Assembly (NCBI RefSeq): GCF_022829405.1
Contig: NZ_JAKSXW010000024.1
Location: 1-54,375 of the forward strand
Origin: Methylobacterium sp. J-076
Lineage (GTDB): Bacteria; Pseudomonadota; Alphaproteobacteria; Rhizobiales; Beijerinckiaceae
DNA length: 54,375 nt
Reading direction: 5' to 3'
Shown one piece after another: positions 1 through 7,624 of the stretch. Position 1 is the first letter of the stretch; each line of letters opens with the position of its first letter. A program made the translations under genes and the position numbers. Below the pieces are notes generated by a model, which made no database searches, was not told where the DNA came from, and was given only the letters and a program-made list of their open reading frames with translations.

Positions 1-142
1 CGCCGGTGATCGACACCGCGTCGATCATCTCCGCCCGCACCGCGTCCGCCACGCTCTGCAGCTCCGCCTCCGGCACCTTCCGAAGATCGGACGGCTCGTC
101 CACACGGTCCAGCAACGCTGATTGCTCAGGGGTGATCGGCAC
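1..142 (-). CDS. dxs: 1-deoxy-D-xylulose-5-phosphate synthase, N-terminal fragment
   Basis: Only the first 47 residues are inside the window; the frame stays open to the left edge. Read from GTG 142 it contains LLDRVDEPSDLRKVPEAEL followed by a helix ending in AVSITG, the usual N-terminal opening of DXS (LLD-x-I/V-x-x-P-x-D-L). DXS condenses pyruvate and glyceraldehyde 3-phosphate in the first step of the MEP isoprenoid pathway. A purine-rich AGATGAGG about 8 nt upstream supports GTG 142; an in-frame TTG at 148 is the alternative. It lies 39 bp downstream of xseB on the same strand, matching the common xseB-(ispA)-dxs order. The assignment rests on a short segment plus context. Confidence 0.75.
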   Translation of the reverse strand, partial: MPITPEQSALLDRVDEPSDLRKVPEAELQSVADAVRAEMIDAVSITG

Positions 143-181
143 GGTCAAAACCTCATCTCACACGGGATCGACCCGAAACCT

Positions 182-442
182 TCACGACACGTCGAGGGGC
201 GCGACACCGTCCGGCCGACCGTCGGCCGTCAGCGTGATCCGCTGGATCCGCGCCTCGGCCTGCTTCAGCAGGGCCTCGCAGCGCCGCTTCAGTGCCTCGC
301 CCCGCTCATAGATCGCCACCGATTCGTCGAGCGGCACGTCGCCGCGCTCGAGCTTGCGCACGATCTCCTCGAGATGCTCCAGGGCCTTCTCGAACGGCAG
401 GGCGTCGATCGACGGGTCGGTCTCGGGTTTCTCTTCGGTCAT
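182..442 (-). CDS. xseB: Exodeoxyribonuclease VII small subunit
   Basis: An 86-residue protein, close to the usual size of XseB. Residues 15-48 carry the family core ([18 protein letters not shown], then G-x-x-P-L-D-E-S and a Y-x-x-G-x-x-L turn), which forms the coiled hairpin that packs on the large subunit XseA. The complex degrades single-stranded DNA in the cytoplasm. xseA is not nearby, which is common in this group. The gene reads toward dxs with a 39-bp gap, so the two are probably co-transcribed. ATG 442 is the only sensible start. Confidence 0.95.
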   Translation of the reverse strand: MTEEKPETDPSIDALPFEKALEHLEEIVRKLERGDVPLDESVAIYERGEALKRRCEALLKQAEARIQRITLTADGRPDGVAPLDVS

Positions 443-575
443 CCCTCACTCGTCCTTTGTCCGGTTCTAAGGCGGCTTGCAAAGCAGGGACAACCCAGCA
501 GGCCCGAAGGCCGCCTTCCCATCCGGCGCTTTTGCCCGGGACGGGCGCGTTTGCGCCACACCCCACCCCCCGCGA

Positions 576-1088
576 TCACGCCAGCGTGAGGGTGAACGGC
601 GTCCCCTCGAACGCGTCGGCGCCGCGTCCGATCCGTTCGATCGCGGCGACCATCCGGCCGGACCGCCCGAGCAGGCGGTCGGCGATCTCCACGAACCGGC
701 GGTTGGGGGTGGCCGAGGGCGAGGCGATGCGCAAGGCATCGGCCACCTCGTCCTCGTCGCGCTCCGGCGCCAGGGCGCAGGCGGCGATGTAGGCGGCGGC
801 CGGCGAACGGCTGATCCCGGCATAGCAGTGGATCACCAGGGGCCGCTCCCGCGGCCAGCCCCGGACGAAGGCGAGGATCCCGGCGACATGGTCCTCCCCC
901 GCCAGGATATGGCCCTCCCGCGGTGTGGCGATATCGCTCACGCCGATCACCGCGTGGTTCTCCGGGGCGACGGAGCCCGGACGCTCCAGGGGCGTCCCGG
1001 CCGTGATCAGCGTGAGGACGTGGCTCGCCCCCGATGCGGAGACGGTCTCGGGCAGGCGTGAGAGCGGGCAGACGTGAAGGGTCGGCAT
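576..1088 (-). CDS. Tyrosine/dual-specificity phosphatase-like protein
   Basis: A 170-residue soluble protein with the cysteine-phosphatase signature HCYAGISRS at residues 87-95, i.e. H-C-x5-R-S with nucleophile Cys88 and phosphate-binding Arg94. Asp52 in the VSDIATP turn could be the general acid. The family is annotated in Rhizobiales as tyrosine phosphatase-like; the substrate is unknown. It reads in the same direction as xseB, with a 133-bp gap. It could act on phosphoproteins or on small phosphorylated compounds; sequence alone does not decide. Confidence 0.8.
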   Translation of the reverse strand: MPTLHVCPLSRLPETVSASGASHVLTLITAGTPLERPGSVAPENHAVIGVSDIATPREGHILAGEDHVAGILAFVRGWPRERPLVIHCYAGISRSPAAAYIAACALAPERDEDEVADALRIASPSATPNRRFVEIADRLLGRSGRMVAAIERIGRGADAFEGTPFTLTLA

Positions 1089-1202
1089 GGTGGTGCCCCC
1101 GTGGCCTGCGATCGTGTCCGATCGAGGGCAACACGGGGCGAGGATGACACGGGGCGAGGACGGGACGGGGCGTCGGGGCGGCGCCCCGACAGTCGTCCGT
1201 CG

Positions 1203-1424
1203 TCAGGCGCTCAAGGCCAGGGCGTGGGGGTTGCCGGCGAGGCCGGCGCAGAGGTCGTCGATCTCGGTGAGATCCAGGGCGTCGCCGGTCTGGCCGGCGA
1301 TGGTGTCGATCAGGTGGTCCTGGCGCGGGTCGAAGGGGTGACCCTGCATCCGGTAGAACTGGTAGTAGCGCAGCGCGGCGAGGACGGTGTCGCGTTCTCG
1401 GTCGGTTACGGTGAAGTTCTGCAT
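1203..1424 (-). CDS. Small conserved hypothetical protein (73 aa)
   Basis: A 73-residue acidic protein starting MQNFTVTDRERDTVLAALRY. It has no signal peptide or membrane segment and is predicted largely helical; a Y-Y-x-F-Y cluster sits near residues 20-24. I do not recognise a named family, although the opening resembles short proteins often seen in Methylobacterium genomes. ATG 1424 starts the frame. It stands alone between the phosphatase gene and the divergent metallophosphoesterase; the 269 bp on its upstream side show no promoter I can name. Confidence 0.6.
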   Translation of the reverse strand: MQNFTVTDRERDTVLAALRYYQFYRMQGHPFDPRQDHLIDTIAGQTGDALDLTEIDDLCAGLAGNPHALALSA

Positions 1425-1693
1425 GGGTCTTCGCTTCCCCTTGTGGCTTCAACGAACGCCCGGACCAGACCGCGACGCCTCGGTCCAAGCTTGGCCTTTG
1501 TAGCCGACATGTCACAAGCCGGCCAGTTCTTGACAGATCGCGCGGACGTGATTCGTTTTCGTTAGGATTTTCTGCCGCGCGGGTTCGTCACCGGCGGCGA
1601 GACTATGCGAGACTTTAAGCCGCTGGCTTTTTCGGCTTGCGGGCCGGAGACCGGGTTCCACCTCGTGCGGAACGGGGCACGCGACCGGAGCCG

Positions 1694-2251
1694 ATGGCGA
1701 CCTTCTTCACCGCCGACACCCATTTCGGCGATCCGCACGTCCTGCGTCACCGCCGGGCGCATCACGGCTCGGTGGAGGCGCACGACGCCGCCCTGATCGC
1801 CGCCTGGAACGCGGTCGTCGCGCCGGAGGACACGGTCTGGCACCTCGGCGACTTCGCCGTGGAGGCGAGCCGGGAGCGCTGCGCCGCGATCTTTTCCGAG
1901 TTGCGCGGGGTGAAGCACCTCGTGCGCGGCAACCACGATTCGAACCGCGTGCTCGCCCTGCCCTGGGCGCAAACGCCCACCGAGAGCGCCCGCCTCACCG
2001 TCACCGACGGGACCGGGCGGGACCGGCGGCTCTACCTGTCGCACTACGCCCACCGGGCCTGGCCGGGCCTGTGGCGCGAGACGCTCCACCTCTTCGGCCA
2101 CAGCCACGGCTGGCTCCCCGACACCAGCCGCTCCTGCGATGTCGGCATCGATGCCTGCGGGGAGCGGCCGGTGGGGCTCGACGCCATCCTCGCCCGGCTG
2201 GCGGCGGCGGAGCTGGTGCCGGAGGAACTGGCCCCGCACGGATTGCGGTGA
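1694..2251 (+). CDS. Calcineurin-like metallophosphoesterase
   Basis: A 185-residue cytoplasmic protein with the complete set of metallophosphoesterase motifs in order: D8-x-H10 (TADTHFGD), GD in WHLGDF near residue 54, GNHD near residue 80, a lone His in SHYAHRAW, and GHSHG near residue 138. These ligate a di-metal centre that hydrolyses phosphomono- or diesters. Short single-domain members of this type are often annotated simply as metallophosphatase; the physiological substrate is unknown. The start at ATG 1694 puts the first metal-binding motif at the usual distance from the N-terminus; the longer upstream open frame is compositionally poor and unlikely to be translated. Confidence 0.9.
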   Translation: MATFFTADTHFGDPHVLRHRRAHHGSVEAHDAALIAAWNAVVAPEDTVWHLGDFAVEASRERCAAIFSELRGVKHLVRGNHDSNRVLALPWAQTPTESARLTVTDGTGRDRRLYLSHYAHRAWPGLWRETLHLFGHSHGWLPDTSRSCDVGIDACGERPVGLDAILARLAAAELVPEELAPHGLR

Positions 2252-2591
2252 GACCCGGTTTTCGCCAGCCACAGGGTTGCGGCCGTGCGGCCAAGCTTTC
2301 ACCATGCTCCCGTTCGGATCGATGAGGTCTTCGGGTGTGGCCGGTCGGCTCCGTCGCCCTTGCAACCCCCGATTCCGGGTGCGGTCATCCGGTGCGGGAC
2401 GAGGTCACGACCCCGGTCCGGCGCATGGAGGCGGTCGGGGACCTGGGGCGAATCGATCGGACATTGTCTTTTCGGCGGGCGCACGTTCAGAGGCTGCGCC
2501 CGGGTGCCCTCGGGCGGGTGCGCGCGGGGGCCTCGAGGCCGGTGACGCCCTCCGGGAATTGCCTTCGGGCCTCGTTTTCGTGTATCGCCAC

Positions 2592-2666
2592 GGCGCGCCC
2601 CCGAGACACCCTTGGAGGCAGGGGCGCGCCGGGTACGGTCGGGCCGTCCTTGTCGGGCGGCCTTTT
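2592..2666 (+). promoter_or_regulatory. rplY leader with two hairpins, the second terminator-like
   Basis: The 451 bp between the metallophosphoesterase and rplY hold no convincing gene. Near the downstream end there are two structures. First, GGCGCGCCCC at 2592-2601 pairs perfectly with GGGGCGCGCC at 2621-2630 (19-nt loop). Second, GGCCGTCC at 2642-2649 pairs with GGGCGGCC at 2655-2662 (one G-U pair, 5-nt loop) and is followed directly by TTTT at 2663-2666. The second looks like an intrinsic terminator 37 nt before the rplY start codon, so it could work as an attenuator in the rplY leader. This is a structural reading only. Confidence 0.45.
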
Positions 2667-2702
2667 CGCGTTCCGGCTCCAGCTATCTGAAGGATCACGC
2701 CT

Positions 2703-3392
2703 ATGAGCGCCATCAAGTCGCTTGAGGCCGTGGCACGCGACCGGGTCGGCAAGGGGGCCGCCCGGGCCGTTCGTCGCCAGGGCCAGATTCCCGCCGTCAT
2801 CTACGGCGCGGGCCAGCCGCCGGTCTCCATCGCCATCGACCTCATCCGCGCCCGCACGCTGATCTATGCCGGCGGGTTCAAGACCACCGTGTTCGAGATC
2901 GCCGTCGGCGGCCGCAAGCTGCGCGCCATCCCGCGCGACTTCCAGCTCGATCCGGTCTCCGGCGTGCCGATGCACGTCGACTTCCTGCGGGTCGTCTCGG
3001 GCCAGACCGTGACGGTCGCCGTGCCGGTGCACTTCGTCCACGAGGACGCGGCGCCGGGCATCAAGCAGGGCGGCACCCTCAACATCTCGCACCACACCCT
3101 CGAGCTCGACGTCGCCCCGGACCAGATCCCCGACGCCATCGAGGTGGACCTGACCGGCCGCGAGATCGGCGACGTGATCCACGTCTCCGACATCAAGATC
3201 CCGGCCGGCGCCTACACCGGCGAGTCGACCGATCCGGTGGCCAACATCGTCCCGCCGACGGTGCTGGGCGCCGAGGTCGAGGCCGAAGAGGCCGCGATCG
3301 CCGAGGCGCAGTCCGCCGAGGCCGCCGAGGAGAAGGCCGAGGCCGAGGCCGAATCCGCCGAAGAGAACAAGGCGGACGATTCCGAGGCCTGA
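2703..3392 (+). CDS. rplY: 50S ribosomal protein L25/general stress protein Ctc
   Basis: A 229-residue member of the long (TL5/Ctc) form of bL25. Residues 1-95 form the 5S rRNA-binding L25 domain (VARDRVGKGAARAVRRQG, VIYGAG), residues about 100-188 the beta-rich C-terminal domain, and residues 195-229 a low-complexity Glu/Ala tail. It binds 5S rRNA in the large subunit. In many alphaproteobacteria pth follows rplY; here pdxH follows on the opposite strand instead. The gene has a structured leader upstream and a strong terminator downstream, so it is probably monocistronic. Confidence 0.95.
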   Translation: MSAIKSLEAVARDRVGKGAARAVRRQGQIPAVIYGAGQPPVSIAIDLIRARTLIYAGGFKTTVFEIAVGGRKLRAIPRDFQLDPVSGVPMHVDFLRVVSGQTVTVAVPVHFVHEDAAPGIKQGGTLNISHHTLELDVAPDQIPDAIEVDLTGREIGDVIHVSDIKIPAGAYTGESTDPVANIVPPTVLGAEVEAEEAAIAEAQSAEAAEEKAEAEAESAEENKADDSEA

Positions 3393-3418
3393 TCGCCCGG
3401 TCCCCGTCCACGACGGAA

Positions 3419-3447
3419 AGCCCCGGCCTCCCGGCCGGGGCTTTTTT
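3419..3447 (+). terminator. Rho-independent terminator after rplY
   Basis: AGCCCCGGCC at 3419-3428 pairs with GGCCGGGGCT at 3433-3442, with a 4-nt loop, and is followed by a run of T to 3447. It lies between the converging ends of rplY and pdxH. The T tract favours termination of rplY; the stem may also slow transcription from pdxH. Confidence 0.9.
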
Positions 3448-3472
3448 CATGGGATGGCGGCGCGTCCAGGCC

Positions 3473-4105
3473 TCAGGGGTAGAGGCGCGTGCCCCGCCAG
3501 CCCCCGCCCTCCCGGACGAAGCGCACCCGGTCGTGGAGGCGGAAATCGCCGTTCTGCCAGAACTCGATGGAGGCCGGCAGGATGCGGAAGCCCGTCCAGT
3601 GGGACGGACGCGGCACCGGCCCGTCGCCGACCCGCTCCGTCACCGCCGCGACCTCGTCCATCAGGGTCTTCCGGTCGGCCAGCGGCTGCGACTGCCGGCT
3701 CGCGATGGCGCCGATGCGGCTCTCCCGGTGGCGGCTGGCGAAGTAGGCGTCGGCCTCCCCGTCGGTGACCCGCTCGATCGGCCCGCGGGCGCGGACCTGC
3801 CGGCGCAGGCTCTTCCAGTACAGGACCAGGGCAGCCTGCGGGTTGGCCGTCAGCTCCTCGCCCTTGGCGGAGCGGGTGTTGGTGTAGAACACGAAGCCGC
3901 GCTCGTCGAAGGCCTTCAGCAGCACCACCCGCACGTCGGGCAGCCCATCGCCGTCCGCGGTGGCCAGCGCCATGGCGTTCGGGTCCTCCGGCTCGGCCGC
4001 CTCCGCCTCGCGCATCCAGGCCGCGAACAGGGCGACGGGGCTCTCGGCCCGGGTGAAATCTTCCGGGATCGCAGGGGCCGCGCCACCGATCGTTAACTCG
4101 TTCAA
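3473..4105 (-). CDS. pdxH: Pyridoxamine 5'-phosphate oxidase
   Basis: A 210-residue FMN flavoprotein that oxidises pyridoxine/pyridoxamine 5'-phosphate to pyridoxal 5'-phosphate, the last step of vitamin B6 synthesis and salvage. Visible signatures are RVVLLK (FMN phosphate contact), [13 protein letters not shown], the [15 protein letters not shown] segment, the substrate-binding PSHWTGFRI and the C-terminal RLYP that closes nearly all PdxH proteins. The size is typical. ATG 4105 gives the usual short N-terminal arm ahead of the core. It converges on rplY across the terminator. Confidence 0.97.
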   Translation of the reverse strand: MNELTIGGAAPAIPEDFTRAESPVALFAAWMREAEAAEPEDPNAMALATADGDGLPDVRVVLLKAFDERGFVFYTNTRSAKGEELTANPQAALVLYWKSLRRQVRARGPIERVTDGEADAYFASRHRESRIGAIASRQSQPLADRKTLMDEVAAVTERVGDGPVPRPSHWTGFRILPASIEFWQNGDFRLHDRVRFVREGGGWRGTRLYP

Positions 4106-4200
4106 GGGAACACTCCTGGCCTGCCACGTCCGGGGCCTGAGGGGGCAACGGCGCGTCCGTCGAACGGAAAGACCGCTGTTGAGTCAGGTGTGATGGTCTG

Positions 4201-4710
4201 ATGGTCTCGCGTAGCTGTAAAGGTGTCCGGGCCCTCGTTCCGGCGGGGGCAGCCCTGTGCCTGGGCGCAGTCCTGAGCGGGTGCAGCCAGCCCCTGCTCC
4301 TGTTCCGGGGAACGCCGGAGCCCGCCGCCGCCGCGGTGGAGGAGCCGGTGACGACCGGCAGCATCGCGGCGCCGCGGACGTTCGGGCCCGATCTCAGCGG
4401 CGAGGATTGGCGCCGGGCGCAGGCGGCGCTCACGGTCGCCCTCGATCCGCAGGGCAACGGCCGCCCGGTCAAATGGGACAACCCGGATTCGGGCCTGCAC
4501 GGCTCGGTGAACCCGACCGGGCTGCCCTACGTCGCCGAGGACCAGATCTGCCGGACCTTCCTGGCCTCGGTCATCGGCACCGAGAAGAGCCGCTTCGTGC
4601 GCGGCACCGGCTGCAAGCCCTCCGGGGGCGAGTGGACCCTCAAGAGGATGCACACCGCCGCCGCGCCGCCCAAGGTGCAGGGGAAGGGACCGGACAAGGC
4701 CGGCGATTGA
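4201..4710 (+). CDS. RT0821/Lpp0805-like surface lipoprotein
   Basis: A 169-residue protein with a lipoprotein signal: a hydrophobic stretch at residues 12-26 ends in the lipobox LSGC, so Cys28 is the likely lipidated residue. The C-terminal half has the pattern of the RT0821/Lpp0805 16-kDa antigen family: W-x-NP-D-SG-L-x-G near residue 80, then CR-x-F, then G-T-G-C with a final W-T-L-K-R. The family has no defined biochemical role. It is transcribed divergently from pdxH, with a 95-bp gap. Confidence 0.75.
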   Translation: MVSRSCKGVRALVPAGAALCLGAVLSGCSQPLLLFRGTPEPAAAAVEEPVTTGSIAAPRTFGPDLSGEDWRRAQAALTVALDPQGNGRPVKWDNPDSGLHGSVNPTGLPYVAEDQICRTFLASVIGTEKSRFVRGTGCKPSGGEWTLKRMHTAAAPPKVQGKGPDKAGD

Positions 4711-4754
4711 CGCAAGGCCCCCGCCCCCGGGAGGATTTGGGGGCGGGGCGTCGC

Positions 4755-5054
4755 TCAGTACGGGTAGCCGTAATAGGGCCGCAGGCGCAGGCGCCTGGCC
4801 GGCTCGGGCTGCGGGCCGGGCGGGGCCGCGTAGCCGGCGGCGGCCTCCGGCGCATAGGTGCGCAGGTAGGGGTCGTAGGCGGGATCGCGGTAATTGCCGT
4901 TGTTGACGCCCGCCGAGCGGTCGTTGCCGCTCAGGGCGGCGTAGGGCGAGAGGCCGCTGCCGGCATCGCCGCCGCCGCCGCGGGCCAGGGCCGCGCCGGG
5001 AAGGAGCGCCAGCAGCGCGCCGCCGAGGGCGAGGCCGATCCGTGTACCTGTCAT
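4755..5054 (-). CDS. Small exported protein (99 aa) behind an EcfG-type promoter
   Basis: Read from ATG 5054, with CCGGAG about 8 nt upstream. Residues 1-24 form a Sec signal peptide ending ALA (predicted cut before RGGGG). The mature protein is a 75-residue Gly/Pro/Tyr/Asn-rich chain with no cysteine, ending in RPYYGYPY; it has no enzymatic motif and looks intrinsically disordered. I do not recognise a family. A GGAAC-N17-CGTT promoter lies 34 bp upstream on the same strand, suggesting that it belongs to the general stress response. Confidence 0.6.
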   Translation of the reverse strand: MTGTRIGLALGGALLALLPGAALARGGGGDAGSGLSPYAALSGNDRSAGVNNGNYRDPAYDPYLRTYAPEAAAGYAAPPGPQPEPARRLRLRPYYGYPY

Positions 5055-5087
5055 CGTGGATCTCCGGAGGGACGAACTTGACGGTTG

Positions 5088-5113
5088 AACGGGTCCGGCG
5101 GGGCGCCGGTTCC
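5088..5113 (-). promoter_or_regulatory. Predicted EcfG (general stress sigma factor) promoter
   Basis: On the minus strand GGAAC occupies 5113-5109 and CGTT 5091-5088, separated by exactly 17 nt. This fits the GGAAC-N16/17-CGTT promoter of alphaproteobacterial EcfG/PhyR-controlled genes. The expected transcript start is near 5081, giving a leader of about 27 nt before the 99-aa exported protein. Spacing, strand and position all fit; expression evidence is absent. Confidence 0.6.
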
Positions 5114-5140
5114 TGAGGGGGGCTCCCCGGCCGGTCCGTC

Positions 5141-5986
5141 TCAGGGCCGCCGGAACGACGTCACCGCGCCGTAGCTGTGGGCCAGGATGCGGGCGCGGGC
5201 CTCCGCCAGGGGCTCCACCGCCACCGCCATGTGGTGGCCGTTGGCGTGGATGAGGCGGCTCCCGTCGAGCATCATCCCCACATGGCCGCGCCAGAAGACG
5301 AGGTCCCCCCGCACGAGGCGGGCGGGATCGTCGGGCGGGGCCGTGCCGAGGTCGCGCTCCTGCATGTCGGCGTCCCGGGGGCAATCGCGCCCCGCGAGGT
5401 GGAGGCAGAGCTGCACCAGCCCGGAGCAGTCGAGCCCGAGGCTCGTGCGCCCGCCCCAGAGATAGGGAATCCCCACGAGGCGCTCGGCCGTGGCCGCGGG
5501 ATCGGGCTCGGTGTGGCCGGTCTCCCGGCAATGGCCGGCGAAGACGAAGCCGCCCGGCGTCTCCAGGTACGCGCCGGATCGCCCCGTCGCCGTCGGGCGG
5601 GCGCCGAGGCCGAGATGGCCGTGGGGGGGCCGCTTCAGGTCCGGTGCGGGGTAGAGGAAGGTCCGCAGGGCGGTGACGAGGTGGGTCGGCTCCGGGTCGG
5701 GGGGCCCGAGGCTGCCCGCGGGCAGGTAGCCGACATAGCCGTCCCGCCCGAGCTGGACGAAGGTGTGCCCCTCCTCCTCCGCGTAGGCGGTCACCGCGTC
5801 GCCGAGGACGGCCTCCGTCTCGGTGCCGGAGTCCGGCGAGGGGGTGCGCCGCAGCGGCGCCGAGGCGGCGACCACCCGGCGGGGCTGCCCCTCGACATAG
5901 CGCGCCGCGGGCACGCTCCCTTGCAGGCGCGCGTCGGCGATGTGCGGCCGGGCGGGTGTGAGGCGGGGATCGGGGGGCGGCGTCAT
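5141..5986 (-). CDS. NlpC/P60 (C40) family peptidase
   Basis: A 281-residue protein with a bacterial SH3-like segment (about residues 55-150) and a C-terminal NlpC/P60 domain. The catalytic triad can be read: Cys187 in LDCSGLVQ, His235 in GHVGMM and His247 in LIHANG, with SYLWGG-type WGG at 177-179 before the Cys. These enzymes cut peptidoglycan stem peptides (gamma-D-Glu-diaminopimelate bonds). No signal peptide is visible from ATG 5986, which suggests a cytoplasmic role in recycling muropeptides, as in related alphaproteobacterial proteins. It is transcribed away from the 117-aa hypothetical gene. Confidence 0.9.
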   Translation of the reverse strand: MTPPPDPRLTPARPHIADARLQGSVPAARYVEGQPRRVVAASAPLRRTPSPDSGTETEAVLGDAVTAYAEEEGHTFVQLGRDGYVGYLPAGSLGPPDPEPTHLVTALRTFLYPAPDLKRPPHGHLGLGARPTATGRSGAYLETPGGFVFAGHCRETGHTEPDPAATAERLVGIPYLWGGRTSLGLDCSGLVQLCLHLAGRDCPRDADMQERDLGTAPPDDPARLVRGDLVFWRGHVGMMLDGSRLIHANGHHMAVAVEPLAEARARILAHSYGAVTSFRRP

Positions 5987-6256
5987 CGGGCCAGGATAGG
6001 CCCTGCCGGGCCGAGGGGGAACGTGGCCCCGGCGCGTGTCGGCTGAGCCCTGGGAGACGGCGCCCCCATGCGGTAGATTGCCGCGTCCGGATGCCCGGAC
6101 GGCGGGCATTCGTGCCGGCGCCCGGGCGCGGGTGCCGCCCTTTCCGGCGGTCCGGCGATCCCCCGGGGCGCGGGCCCCCCAGGAAACGGTGGCCTGCGTC
6201 ATCACCTTCTTTTGATGCACTGCACAACCGGCCCTGGGCGCGCTATGCTCGACCCC

Positions 6257-6610
6257 ATGAAGACCGCGAGTCGTCCCGTGAAGAAGACACCCAAGAGCTT
6301 CGCCGACCTTCCGCCGATCCGCGTGCGCCGCGAGCCGCCCACGATCGTCGAGGCGGTGACCGCCGCCCAGGACCTGGCCGACGACGTCGAGCAGCAGGTC
6401 GAGATCGCCGCCGGGCTGATCGGCCTGCCCGCGGACGAGGTGCGCCCGCACGTGCTGGCCGCCAAGCGCGCCAAGCCGGAGCGGGCGCCCGAGCGGATCC
6501 TGAGCCATGCGAGCCCGAGCCGTGCCCCCCGCACGGTCATCGTCGAGCGCCGGACCCGGCCGACCGTCGTGGTGGAGCGCCGCAGCCGCCCCCTCGCCCC
6601 CCCGCGCTAG
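6257..6610 (+). CDS. Hypothetical protein (117 aa)
   Basis: A basic protein of 117 residues with no signal peptide or transmembrane segment. The middle (residues 25-70: TIVEAVTAAQDLADDVEQQVEI and onward) is predicted helical; the tail is an Arg/Pro-rich, nearly repetitive beta-like stretch (TVIVERRTRP, TVVVERRSRP), suggestive of nucleic-acid contact but not a known motif. ATG 6257 was chosen because the preceding open frame (from 6212) has no initiation signal; no clear Shine-Dalgarno is visible for either start. No family recognised. Confidence 0.55.
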   Translation: MKTASRPVKKTPKSFADLPPIRVRREPPTIVEAVTAAQDLADDVEQQVEIAAGLIGLPADEVRPHVLAAKRAKPERAPERILSHASPSRAPRTVIVERRTRPTVVVERRSRPLAPPR

Positions 6611-6701
6611 GGGCGGCCCCGCGCGGTCGGGTCGGCCCGCCCCGGGCAGCCCCATCGCGCGTGCGCGCGCCCTCGCCGCCCGCGATGCCGGGTGAGGGCG
6701 T

Positions 6702-7439
6702 TCAATCCCCCGCGGTCTGGCTCGTCCAGGTGGCGTGGCGGATGCCGGGGGACCTCTGGAGGTCGGCCGTCACCGCGTCGAGCTCCTCCGGCACGATGGC
6801 GCTCGCCGTCAGGGTGGCGATGACGTCCACCGCATCCTCCCCCCGCTCCTCGATCTCCACGGCGCTCACCGGGTAGTTCGCCGCCTCCAGACGCTCGACC
6901 AGCAGGTCCTGGGCCGGGCCGGTGGCGCCGGGGGCGGTGGTGACCTGCACCTCATAGGTCGCCTCCGTCTCCGATTCCCGGATCGGCAGGCGGTCGATCA
7001 GCTTCACCAGGGGGCGCAGGGCGGTGTTGCAGGCCAGCACCGTCGCCGTGACGAACAGGGCCTCCAGGGGCATGTCGGCCCCCGCGAAGGCGCCCACCGC
7101 CGCCGAGCACCACAGGGTGGCCGCGGTGTTGAGGCCGCGGACGTTCATCCCCTCCTTCATGATGACGCCGGCGCCGAGGAAGCCGATGCCGGAGATCACG
7201 TAGGCCACCGTCCGGGTGCCGCCCTCCCCGCCGGTGAGGCGCATGCCGAGGTCCACGAAGGCCGAGGCGCCCACCGCCACCAGCACGGCGGTGCGCAGGC
7301 CCGCGGTGCGCTGGCGGTACTGCCGCTCCGCCCCGATCAGGGTGCCGAGGCAGAAGGCCACCAGGAGGCCCAGGGCGGATTTCGCCTGCTCGGGCAGGTC
7401 GGCATAGGCGAGGGAGAGCGTCATGATGGGCTCGCTCAT
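6702..7439 (-). CDS. MgtC/SapB family membrane protein
   Basis: A 245-residue inner-membrane protein. The first 150 residues carry about four to five hydrophobic segments with the MgtC/SapB hallmarks LGTLIGAERQYRQRTAGLRT, a GGEGGTR loop, and SGIGFLGAGVIMKEG followed by GLNTAATLW. The C-terminal 80 residues form a soluble ACT-like domain. Family members affect magnesium homeostasis and modulate P-type ATPases or F-type ATP synthase in some bacteria; substrate and partner here are unknown. ATG 7439 is used; a second ATG 15 nt further in is possible. It is divergent from the MoxR operon. I looked for a known magnesium leader element upstream and saw none. Confidence 0.9.
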   Translation of the reverse strand: MSEPIMTLSLAYADLPEQAKSALGLLVAFCLGTLIGAERQYRQRTAGLRTAVLVAVGASAFVDLGMRLTGGEGGTRTVAYVISGIGFLGAGVIMKEGMNVRGLNTAATLWCSAAVGAFAGADMPLEALFVTATVLACNTALRPLVKLIDRLPIRESETEATYEVQVTTAPGATGPAQDLLVERLEAANYPVSAVEIEERGEDAVDVIATLTASAIVPEELDAVTADLQRSPGIRHATWTSQTAGD

Positions 7440-7624
7440 CGTCCGCCCCCGTGAAGAAAACGTGACACGATGCCCGCGGCGGCGCCCGGCGCGCAGGATT
7501 GACGGCCCCCCGCCCGGCGGGCACACCGGCTGCGGCTTCGAGGAGCCCGTCTTGAAACGGGACCCGGCCGCGAGGAGACGTGCAGGATGCCGGATTCGGC
7601 CGACGTCACGGGATCGATCCGTCC

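Noticed and set aside
6702..7624. A magnesium-sensing leader upstream of the MgtC-type gene
   Set aside because: The gap to the MoxR gene is short and shows no conserved leader structure that I can recognise.
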